A DNA stretch of 31,556 nt. Origin: Acetobacteraceae bacterium (lineage in GTDB: Bacteria; Pseudomonadota; Alphaproteobacteria; Acetobacterales; Acetobacteraceae). Location: NCBI GenBank assembly GCA_003506895.1, contig DNXO01000112.1, positions 1 to 31,556 on the forward strand, given 5' to 3'. The notes beneath the pieces are model-generated. The model ran no database searches. It had not been told where the DNA came from and saw only the letters and a program-made list of their open reading frames with translations. Shown in pieces: positions 15,297-21,476 of this stretch. A program made the translations under genes and the position numbers. Every line of letters begins with the position of its first letter. The first letter of the stretch is position 1.

Positions 15297-15887
15297 TCAA
15301 TACGGCGGTTTGGTGCGTGCGTGCTGTGCGCGCGCGGCTTCCGTCCACCATGCCAGGTCCTCGGCGAAACGTGGAAAAGCACGCGCCAGGGCCGCGCCCC
15401 CGTCACCCGTCGGCTCCGCATCCGCACTCAATGCCTGGCTGATGCCGCCCACGGCGATCGTGCTGCTGACAACAATCATTCCCATCTCGGAAAGGGTGCC
15501 GTGCCAGGCGGTCCCGGAACGAACGCCGGAGAACCGTCCCGCGGAATAGCTCGCAATGGCGGCCGGACGCCAAAACCACTCTTCCAGGAAGTGATCGGTC
15601 AGGTTCTTGAGCCCCGGTTGAATGCCCCAGTTGTATTCGCCAGTGACGAACACGAACGCGTCGGCCGTCCGGATTTTCTCCGCCAGGCGTTCAAGCTTGG
15701 CCGGCGCCTGCCCCGTCGGGTACTCCTTGTACATCCGATCCAGCATGGGCAGGTTGACCGCCTTCGCATCCACCAGCTCCGGGCTGGCGCCTCGTGCCGC
15801 GAACGCGTTCACGAGGTAGTTGGCCAACCGAATCCCTTGCCGATCGCTGCGATACGACCCGTAGAGGATCAGTATCTTGTCGCTCAT
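15297..15887 (-). CDS. NADPH-dependent FMN reductase family protein
   Basis: 196 residues. ATG 15887 is preceded by CAGGAG at good spacing. The flavodoxin-like fold opens with LILYGSYRSDRQGIRLANYL, the FMN phosphate-binding loop. TGEYNWGIQPGLKNLTDHF matches the conserved (E/Y)NxSxPGxLKNAIDW segment that stacks on the isoalloxazine ring. Members reduce FMN, quinones or azo dyes with NAD(P)H in the cytoplasm. It lies downstream of pirin on the same strand, separated by a strong hairpin, and upstream of the TMEM175-like gene. Together with the divergent LysR gene this resembles a stress-response cluster. Confidence 0.9.
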   Translation of the reverse strand: MSDKILILYGSYRSDRQGIRLANYLVNAFAARGASPELVDAKAVNLPMLDRMYKEYPTGQAPAKLERLAEKIRTADAFVFVTGEYNWGIQPGLKNLTDHFLEEWFWRPAAIASYSAGRFSGVRSGTAWHGTLSEMGMIVVSSTIAVGGISQALSADAEPTGDGGAALARAFPRFAEDLAWWTEAARAQHARTKPPY

Positions 15888-15918
15888 TTCGATACTCCTG
15901 ACGGTTGGGGGCGAAGGA

Positions 15919-15951
15919 ACGGCGCGGGGAACCATAAGTTCCGCGCGCCGT
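15919..15951 (-). terminator. Hairpin between pirin and FMN reductase
   Basis: Fourteen-base arms (15919-15932 and 15938-15951) pair at 13 positions around the loop CATAA. It lies 41 bases after the pirin stop and 32 bases before the FMN reductase start, so it may end or attenuate transcription from the pirin promoter. Confidence 0.6.
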
Positions 15952-15991
15952 TACGTCAGCCCTCGATGGAGGTGAACGAACCCCGCGTCCG

Positions 15992-16690
15992 TCAGGCGGC
16001 GTCAACCAGGACGATCTCGGCGTCATTAACCGCGGTCACCCGCAAGACCGCCTCATCGATGATCGCCGCGCCGTCCCGCGCGTCGAGCCGAACGCCGTTG
16101 ACCTCGATGGACCCCGCGGCGGACACCAGGTAGGCATGCCGGGTCTTGCCGAGCTTGTATTCGGCGGTCTCGCCGGCCTTCAGCGTCGCGGCGACCAGTC
16201 TGGCGTCGGTGCGGATTGGCAGGGCGTCGGAGTCTTCCGGGAAGCCGCTGGCGAGGGTGACGAACTGGCCCGACCGTTCGTCCTTGGGAAACGGCTTGGC
16301 GCCCCAGGACGGCGGCGCGCCGCGCGTCGTCGGCTCGATCCAGATCTGGAACAGGGTCGTGGCTTCGTCCTCACGGTTGTATTCCGAGTGGCGCACGCCG
16401 GAGCCCGCGCTCATCACCTGCACGTCGCCGGCTTCGGTCCGGCCCTTGTTGCCCATGCTGTCTTGGTGGGTGATGGCGCCCTCGCGGACGTAGGTGATGA
16501 TCTCCATGTCCGCGTGCGGATGTGGCGGGAAGCCTGTTCCGGCGGCGATGGTGTCGTCGTTCCAGACCCGGATCGGGCCCCAGCCCATCCTGGCCGGGTC
16601 GTAATAGCTGGCGAAGGAGAAGTGGTGCTTGGCATTCAGCCAACCGTGGTTGGCGCCGCCCAGCTTCGCGAAAGGCCTGTGTTCGATCAT
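15992..16690 (-). CDS. Pirin family protein (YhhW-like)
   Basis: 232 residues, a bicupin. The start ATG 16690 has AAGGAG seven bases upstream. GGANHGWLNAKHHFSFASYY is the pirin N-terminus. The metal site is complete: His57 and His59 (PPHPHADMEI), His101 and Glu103 (VRHSEYN). The conserved FQIWIEP and GSIEVNG follow. Bacterial pirins of this type have quercetin 2,3-dioxygenase activity in some cases and redox-sensing roles in others. The gene is divergent from a LysR regulator across 107 bases that hold a 20-base palindrome, which suggests direct regulation. Confidence 0.95.
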   Translation of the reverse strand: MIEHRPFAKLGGANHGWLNAKHHFSFASYYDPARMGWGPIRVWNDDTIAAGTGFPPHPHADMEIITYVREGAITHQDSMGNKGRTEAGDVQVMSAGSGVRHSEYNREDEATTLFQIWIEPTTRGAPPSWGAKPFPKDERSGQFVTLASGFPEDSDALPIRTDARLVAATLKAGETAEYKLGKTRHAYLVSAAGSIEVNGVRLDARDGAAIIDEAVLRVTAVNDAEIVLVDAA

Positions 16691-16734
16691 GGTGTGTCTC
16701 CTTGAAGGGAGCGTGGGTCGCTCCGTGCTGAGAA

Positions 16735-16754
16735 AGATGCGGACTGGCGCATCT
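16735..16754. promoter_or_regulatory. Candidate LysR operator between pirin and lysR
   Basis: AGATGCGgactggCGCATCT is a perfect 7-base inverted repeat with a 6-base spacer, 43 bases before the lysR start and 44 before the pirin start. A palindrome in the middle of a divergent LysR/target intergenic region is the classical place for the regulator's recognition site. Confidence 0.55.
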
Positions 16755-16797
16755 AAAAGAAATAGAAACATTGGCATCACACCGGTGCCGATCCTTT

Positions 16798-17718
16798 ATG
16801 CGTCGATTACCTGACTTCGAGGCTTGGGCCGTCTTCGCCAAGGTGGCCGAACTGGGTTCCTTCGCTCGGGCGGCCGACGCGCTGGGGCTGTCGAAGCCCA
16901 CTGTCTCCAAGGCGATCACGCGGCTGGAGGCTCGGCTGGGTTCTTCCTTGCTGAATCGCACCTCACGGCGGCTTTCGCTGACCGAGAGCGGACTTGCCTC
17001 CGTGGGGCGGGCAGCGCGCATCCTGAGCGAGGCGGAAGCGGCGGAGGACGAGGCGCTGGCACAGTCCACCGCGCCACGTGGGCGTATTCGGGTGGGCGCG
17101 CCGCTGTCGTTCGGGATTGCCTATCTTGGCGCGGCGCTGCCTGAGTTTCTGGCGACATATCCCGAGATCACGCTGGACCTCGCGCTGAGTGACCGCCACG
17201 TGGATGTGGTGGCCGAGGGCTTCGACCTGGCGATCCGGGTCGCGAGCCTGGAGGATTCCACCTTACTGGCTCGGCAGCTTTGCACGGTGCGGATTTTGCT
17301 GGTTGGGGCGCCGGGGTATTTTGAACGCCATGGGCGGCCGACGCATCCCGAAGAGCTTCGGCATCACACGGCCATGGCCTATTCGGGCGGGTCGGTGCAC
17401 CGGGCGTGGCGGTTCAGCCATGTCGGCTTTGGCGAGGTGGTTGTGGAGCCCAAGGTCCAGGTCTGGACCGACAATGCCGATATGCTGATGCCGTCTTTGA
17501 TCGCTGGGCGGGGGCTGGCGCTGCAGCCGGAGTTTTTGGTGTGGCGTGAGATTCAGGAGGGCTCGCTGGAGGTGGCGATGCCGGACTGGACAGCTCCGGC
17601 GCTTGGGCTGCATCTGGTGATGCCGCCGAGTGGGTTGCGACCGTTGCGGGTTCAGGTGCTGGTGGATCATTTGGCGAAGTCGCTGGCGCGGCCGCCTTGG
17701 GTTGGTGGGGTTGGTTGA
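16798..17718 (+). CDS. LysR-family transcriptional regulator
   Basis: 306 residues. The N-terminal winged helix-turn-helix is unmistakable: FAKVAELGSFARAADALGLS, then KPTVSKAITRLEARLGSSLL and NRTSRRLSLTESG. From about residue 90 the periplasmic-binding-protein-like sensor domain follows (GRIRVGAPLSFGIAYLGAAL, EGFDLAIRVASLEDSTLLAR, IAGRGLALQPEFL). The subgroup resembles the CrgA/DsdC-like clade, often linked to quinone or aldehyde stress. ATG 16798 gives MRRLPDFEAW. It most probably controls the divergent pirin gene and itself. Confidence 0.94.
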   Translation: MRRLPDFEAWAVFAKVAELGSFARAADALGLSKPTVSKAITRLEARLGSSLLNRTSRRLSLTESGLASVGRAARILSEAEAAEDEALAQSTAPRGRIRVGAPLSFGIAYLGAALPEFLATYPEITLDLALSDRHVDVVAEGFDLAIRVASLEDSTLLARQLCTVRILLVGAPGYFERHGRPTHPEELRHHTAMAYSGGSVHRAWRFSHVGFGEVVVEPKVQVWTDNADMLMPSLIAGRGLALQPEFLVWREIQEGSLEVAMPDWTAPALGLHLVMPPSGLRPLRVQVLVDHLAKSLARPPWVGGVG

Positions 17719-17813
17719 CGGCGCGGCGGGGGTTTCGCGAAACGGGGCGGCCGCACCGGCACCGGTTTCGTGCTAAATGAGCCATCACGGATCGGCAGGA
17801 CATCATCACCCGG

Positions 17814-18083
17814 TTGGGAGCGAACGAGGCGGCGCGGAAAGCGCGCGGCGTGACGCATGCGGCGGTGTTTGGATCACGGGCGCGCGGCGATGCCGAGCCT
17901 GACAGCGATACAGACATCATGATCGCGATCGATCCGGCGGCCCGGATTGGCGTGTACGCGTATGTGGGATTGAAGGACTATATCGCCGGGCTGTTTGACG
18001 GGCCGGTCGATGTTGTGAATCGCGAACGGCTTAAGCCGTATGTGAGGCCTGCCGCCACGGCTGATGCGATCTATGCCTTCTGA
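17814..18083 (+). CDS. MNT-type minimal nucleotidyltransferase (MntA-like antitoxin)
   Basis: 89 residues from TTG 17814. FGSRARGDAEPDSDTDIMI is the GSxxRG...SDxD active-site signature with Asp32 and Asp34, then VGLKDYIAGLFDGPVDVVN. Homologues normally begin about ten residues earlier. The in-frame upstream text (TDRQDIITR) looks coding but starts at ATC 17784, while an ATG at 17777 is one frame off, so a one-base change may have damaged the start. MntA-like proteins AMPylate and silence a HEPN ribonuclease encoded next door. Here an ATG overlaps the end of this gene, as expected for the partner, but stops after ten codons. Confidence 0.8.
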   Translation: MGANEAARKARGVTHAAVFGSRARGDAEPDSDTDIMIAIDPAARIGVYAYVGLKDYIAGLFDGPVDVVNRERLKPYVRPAATADAIYAF

Positions 18084-18105
18084 GGTTGAGGCGACACGTC
18101 GATGA
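18073..18105 (+). pseudogene. Possible remnant of the HEPN toxin partner
   Basis: ATG 18073 overlaps the nucleotidyltransferase stop by eleven bases and encodes MPSEVEATRR before TGA. MPS followed by an Arg-rich helix is a common beginning of DUF86/HEPN proteins. Reading on in another frame gives DDLQEEAWRIGRLAG and then a stop, so almost all of the toxin is missing. The assignment rests mainly on gene order and a short peptide. Confidence 0.3.
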
Positions 18106-18167
18106 CTTGCAGGAGGAAGCATGGCGGATAGGCAGACTGGCCGGATGCTTCTGCCTGACTTGATCGG

Positions 18168-18545
18168 CTAGGCTGCCTGCTGAGGCTTGGTGGCTCCCTT
18201 TACCGAACGCCCTGTCATGGGGATGGGCATAGCCAACTTGTAGCTAACCAACCGGTTGAGGCTGATTCCGGCCTCGGCAGCCTCGATGGCCAGGGTCCGA
18301 TGAAGCTGTTCGGGAACGCGGGTGACGAACTTGCCCGAATAGCTGCGATCGCTCATCGCCTCAGGCAAAGGCTCGCCTGATTCGATCATGTCAGCGACAA
18401 CGGCGGCGACTAGGTTTGTGATGCCTTGCATGGCTTCGACCTGGGTAGCCGCGAGATGGGAGAGGCTGGGGAATTCGGTGCAAAGCCCGACCCACTCGCC
18501 ATCCTCCGGGGAGAACACGACACGGTACGAGTAATGGTGGGCCAT
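18168..18545 (-). CDS. hicB: HicB family antitoxin
   Basis: 125 residues. The N-terminal HicB fold reads YSYRVVFSPEDGEWVGLCTE, then FPSLSHLAATQVEAMQGI, a degenerate RNase-H-like domain that covers the toxin. The C-terminal FVTRVPEQLHRTLAIEAAEA and ISLNRLVSYKLA form a ribbon-helix-helix DNA-binding domain, so it should also repress the operon. ATG 18545 lies three bases after the hicA stop, with a GAAGGGAAA purine tract upstream. HicA-first order is the common one. Because hicA is frameshifted, the antitoxin may now be an orphan repressor. Confidence 0.92.
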   Translation of the reverse strand: MAHHYSYRVVFSPEDGEWVGLCTEFPSLSHLAATQVEAMQGITNLVAAVVADMIESGEPLPEAMSDRSYSGKFVTRVPEQLHRTLAIEAAEAGISLNRLVSYKLAMPIPMTGRSVKGATKPQQAA

Positions 18546-18547
18546 CT

Positions 18548-18854
18548 CTATTTTCCCTTCTTTCCAGAAACCTTTGCCGCTGCGATGGACTGGGCCGCTT
18601 TGGTCGCCGTCAGCCTCTCTATAGCCTCCAGCATCTGCACGATCTGATACCGCTTGGCTTTGGGGCCGTCCTTCTGGAGGTTGATACGCGGATCGCCCGG
18701 CCAGGGCATTTTGTAGATATGGTGACTGCCGGCGACCCTTGGCTTGCCGAACTCCCCCGAAGAAATGGGCCGCGACCTTGCATGCTTCGTTGAATTTTAT
18801 ACCTTCCGGGTTGGCGCGCATGTCGCTGAGGATGGTTTCAACGTCACGGGCCAT
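18548..18854 (-). pseudogene. hicA: hicA toxin gene with one-base frameshift
   Basis: The gene starts at ATG 18854 with MARDVETILSDMRANPEGIK and FNEACKVAAHFFG. It meets a run of five Gs (18754-18758 on the plus strand as C) and loses frame. Removing one G restores GEFGKPRVAGSHHIYKMPWP, GDPRINLQKDGPKAKRYQIV, QMLEAIERL and a stop at 18548, a complete HicA mRNA interferase with its catalytic His in GSHHIY. The total length is 307 bases, one more than a multiple of three. Without correction the frame runs on into hicB, giving one 228-codon ORF. Either a true inactivating insertion, a phase-variable tract or a sequencing error. Confidence 0.85.
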
Positions 18855-18860
18855 GCCGAA

Positions 18861-18890
18861 TTTATATGATACTGATAGTGATATCGTCAA
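18861..18890 (-). promoter_or_regulatory. Promoter of hicAB with GATA repeats
   Basis: On the minus strand TTGACG (18890-18885) and TATAAA (18866-18861) are 18 bases apart, close to sigma-70 consensus. The spacer contains repeated TATC/GATA units, a likely HicB operator. The -10 ends six bases before the hicA ATG, so the transcript would again have almost no leader. Confidence 0.6.
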
Positions 18891-19119
18891 GGCCAATCCG
18901 AAGCCTGGTGAATTCAAGGCCGGACGGCTGGCGCGTGATCACCGGCCAGCGACCCGATGTGGCGATCCCGATCGCGAGTCGGGAGGACGCCTCGTTTTGT
19001 ATGCGTCGGCTGTGTGCCTTGCGGCGAGGACATCGATAATGCCGCTGCAACCGGCCGGACCATGTTGCTGCCCCGGGGCAATTCGCGGCAGGATCAGCCG
19101 CTGCACAGGGAGGCCCATC

Positions 19120-19602
19120 ATGGATGCGATTGAGGCGAAACTCAAGGACATGGGATTGGCTTTACCGGCCAAGATGCAACTGCCGCCGGGGGCGGTGCTG
19201 CCGTTCTCTTGGGTTCGGTTGCATAGAGGTCGTGGCATCCTGTCCGGCCACGGCCCGCTGGCGGAAGATGGCAGGCTGGCCGAACCGCTTGGCCGGGTCG
19301 GAGACGAAGTCTCTCCCGAACAGGGTTATCACGCGGCTCGGCTGACTGGTCTTGCGATGCTGGCGAGCTTAAAGGAGGCGCTGGGGGACCTGAACCGCGT
19401 GACCGCTTGGGTGCGGGTTTTCGGAATGGTCAACACCGCCCCGGATTTTCGTTACTATCCTGCCGTGATCAATGGCTTTTCCGATCTTATTCTGGCTTTG
19501 TATGGTCCGGAGCGCGGGAACCATGCTCGTTCCGCGGTGGGGCTGGCCGGGCTGCCGTGGAACATTCCGGTGGAAATCGAGGCCGAGGTGGCAATCGATT
19601 AG
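19120..19602 (+). CDS. RidA/YjgF/UK114 family protein
   Basis: 160 residues. ATG 19120 follows GGGAGG at eight bases. The text ILSGHGPLAEDGRLAEPLG, LKEALGDLNRVTAWVRVFGM, APDFRYYPAVINGFSDLILA and HARSAVGLAGLPWNIPVEIE follows the RidA fold throughout, including the conserved Arg-Ser-Ala-Val-Gly and LPxxxPVEIE end. This longer branch (VRLHRGRGILSGH) is the YjgH/TdcF-like group rather than classical RidA, so deaminase activity on enamine/imine intermediates is likely but not certain. It stands alone, with hicAB divergent on the left and a transposase remnant convergent on the right. Confidence 0.9.
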   Translation: MDAIEAKLKDMGLALPAKMQLPPGAVLPFSWVRLHRGRGILSGHGPLAEDGRLAEPLGRVGDEVSPEQGYHAARLTGLAMLASLKEALGDLNRVTAWVRVFGMVNTAPDFRYYPAVINGFSDLILALYGPERGNHARSAVGLAGLPWNIPVEIEAEVAID

Positions 19603-19671
19603 TACCTCGTTACAGTGTTTTGACTGGTTGAGCCTGGCCCGGGTTTAGGGCCTGGTCGCATTTCAATATCT

Positions 19672-20036
19672 TTAGCGCGAACATACAAACCAGTCAAGGG
19701 TGGCCGCAATGGCGATCCCTGCCGCATAGGAAGTCGCGGTCATGCCGTAACGAGTGGCGATTGTCTGCCACTCTTTCAGGCGTGACCAGTATTGCTCGAT
19801 CAGGCGGCTGTGACGATAGGCACAGCCCGGGCATGGCTTATTTATTTTGGCATTCTTGGGCGATGGCACGACCGGGGTCGCGCCCATCGCCTCGGCGGCC
19901 AAGCGAAACCCCGCCGCACCGCGGGTCAGGACTCGGGCCGTTGCTTGGGAAGGCGTTACAGCAATTGCAGCGAGGGCGAGAGTTCGTACGCTTGGCCGGC
20001 GACGAGGACCAAATCGACCAAGCGGCCGGCGCCATT
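19672..20036 (-). mobile_element. Decayed IS5-family transposase remnant
   Basis: On the minus strand the C-terminal part of an IS5-like DDE transposase is readable: AMGATPVVPSPKNAKINKPC, then CAYRHSRLIEQYWSRLKEWQ (the catalytic Glu helix) and AATLDWF. Upstream, in another frame, GRLVDLVLVAGQAYELSPSL and QLL-stop (stop at 19958-19956) match the preceding catalytic segment. The N-terminal half is absent, at least one frameshift and one stop are present, and I find no terminal inverted repeats. It is dead, but it marks past insertion at the left edge of the lower-GC operon. Confidence 0.8.
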
Positions 20037-20239
20037 CCAGACTCTGGCGATCTAGCTGCTAACCCGCCCCTGGAAACGGCCAAACCTGGTTGTCCTCGTG
20101 GTTGCTGCGATTGCATCGCAAATGCCGGATTTCGTCTCTCTCCGACAAAATTTCGTATAGGCGTCAAATTCTGGGGGGATAGACATTTAGGCAAGTTGCG
20201 ACAGCGAGCAACGGTTGCTCGTGAAGCAGAGAGGTTTCG

Positions 20240-20338
20240 ATGTTCAAGTTCGTCGGCTGGCTCGCCGTTACCGGTTTCGCTCTTTATGGTTTTACCAAGT
20301 TCGTCCGCCATCATGTCGTGGCGGAGAAGCCCCACTAA
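20240..20338 (+). CDS. Small single-pass membrane protein (32 residues)
   Basis: ATG 20240 with AGAGAGG seven bases or so upstream. The peptide starts MFKFVGWLAVTGFALYGFTK, a clean membrane helix, and ends with a basic, histidine-containing cytoplasmic-type tail (FVRHHVVAEKPH). I recognise no family. The ribosome site, the amphipathic layout and the position outside the transposase remnant favour a real gene, but such short ORFs can occur by chance. Confidence 0.5.
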   Translation: MFKFVGWLAVTGFALYGFTKFVRHHVVAEKPH

Positions 20339-20406
20339 GCCTGAAAGGGGAGCCGCGCGCAGAAAGCCGCTCGGCACAGAAATTGTTTAGGTCTCGTAAC
20401 CCAGGT

Positions 20407-20431
20407 GGGATTGCGGGGTAATCACAATCCC
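20407..20431. promoter_or_regulatory. Inverted repeat upstream of the WYL regulator
   Basis: GGGATTG (20407-20413) and CAATCCC (20425-20431) are exact complements with an 11-base spacer, about 70 bases before the GTG start of the WYL gene. WYL regulators of the BrxR/CapW kind bind inverted repeats just upstream of their own gene. Binding here is inferred. Confidence 0.4.
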
Positions 20432-20498
20432 GATATCAGGACGAAATGCCCGGTGGAAATCGACGATCGGTCCGCAAGACCTGCCGGGGGAGATCATA

Positions 20499-21476
20499 GT
20501 GCCACCGAAGCTGGATGATCATGCATCTGCCCGAGACAAGCTGCTGGTTCTATACCAACGCCTGACTCTCGATAGCCGGAAGCACTTCCAGGGCGAAATC
20601 GCCCTGGACCTCGGATGCTCGCCGCAAACGGTTACGCGCCTGATAGGCGTCATTGAGAAACATCTTGGGAAGGATGTCGAAATTGAAAGTGCGCTTGAGG
20701 GGCGCCGCCGGTATTACCGACTGAAGTCAAAGGCTGAGGAAAAGGCCCTGGGCTTCTCGTTCGAGGAGTTGCGCTATCTGGCCACTTGTCGAGATCTCGC
20801 GGGCCCGTTCCTGCCGAAGGCGGTGACGGATCGCATCAACAGCAGTCTGACGACATTGGCCCTTCTATTGGGCGAGCGCGCGGCGCGCTCGGTTTCCGGA
20901 ATGTCTATCGGGTTCCACGGTAAAGGCTTCATCGACTATTCACCTCACCTCAACACCATAGCGATATTGAACAAGGCCATCGAGAAGCGTTCGATTTGCA
21001 GTGTTTTATATCGACCCGGCGGGAGGCGGGAGGAAATCACCTACCGCTATGCCCCGGGGCGAATTCTGGCGATGGGTGGCACGCTTTACGTTCAAGGACA
21101 CAGGCTCGCCGAACACTCCGTGATGACGGAACGCCCGACGACGTTCTCATTGCATAGAATCATCCGGGTTGCTCCGACCGGTGAGTATTTCCGGTTCGAC
21201 GCTGCGGATGGAGACGCCTGCGCATTCGGCCTGAACTGGCACGAGCCGAGACGGATGCAGGTCCGCGTGGCACCGTCCGCGGGGGACTATGTTCGCGACC
21301 GGGTCTGGAGCGACGATCAGATCATTGAGGACACCGACGACGGCGGCGTTTTGTTGAGCGTTACGACCACGAGCGAGAAGGAGCTTCTGGCGTGGGTCCA
21401 TAGCTTCGGAGGGGCCGCTCAGTTGATTGGGGGAGAGGAAATGGTGGTGGGAAACGACATACGGAGGGGAAAATGA
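20499..21476 (+). CDS. WYL-domain transcriptional regulator
   Basis: 325 residues from GTG 20499, with GGGGGAG (20485-20491) seven bases upstream. Residues ~10-75 form a winged helix (GEIALDLGCSPQTVTRLIGV, then EGRRRYYRL). FSFEELRYLATCRDL leads into the WYL domain (~155-225: ILNKAIEKRSICSVLYRPGG, REEITYRYAPGRILAMGGTL, YVQGHR). The WYL tripeptide itself is replaced by TLY. The C-terminal WCX-like extension ends with LLAWVHSFGGAAQLIGG. WYL proteins sense nucleic acids or nucleotides and often repress anti-phage operons. Its stop overlaps the next gene by four bases (ATGA), so it belongs to the same operon and probably regulates it. Confidence 0.9.
   Translation: MPPKLDDHASARDKLLVLYQRLTLDSRKHFQGEIALDLGCSPQTVTRLIGVIEKHLGKDVEIESALEGRRRYYRLKSKAEEKALGFSFEELRYLATCRDLAGPFLPKAVTDRINSSLTTLALLLGERAARSVSGMSIGFHGKGFIDYSPHLNTIAILNKAIEKRSICSVLYRPGGRREEITYRYAPGRILAMGGTLYVQGHRLAEHSVMTERPTTFSLHRIIRVAPTGEYFRFDAADGDACAFGLNWHEPRRMQVRVAPSAGDYVRDRVWSDDQIIEDTDDGGVLLSVTTTSEKELLAWVHSFGGAAQLIGGEEMVVGNDIRRGK

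Noticed and set aside
19620..19697. A 10-base inverted repeat TTGACTGGTT/AACCAGTCAA flanking the transposase end
   Set aside because: One arm lies inside the coding end of the transposase and the loop is 58 bases; it does not look like an IS terminus or a terminator and may be chance.
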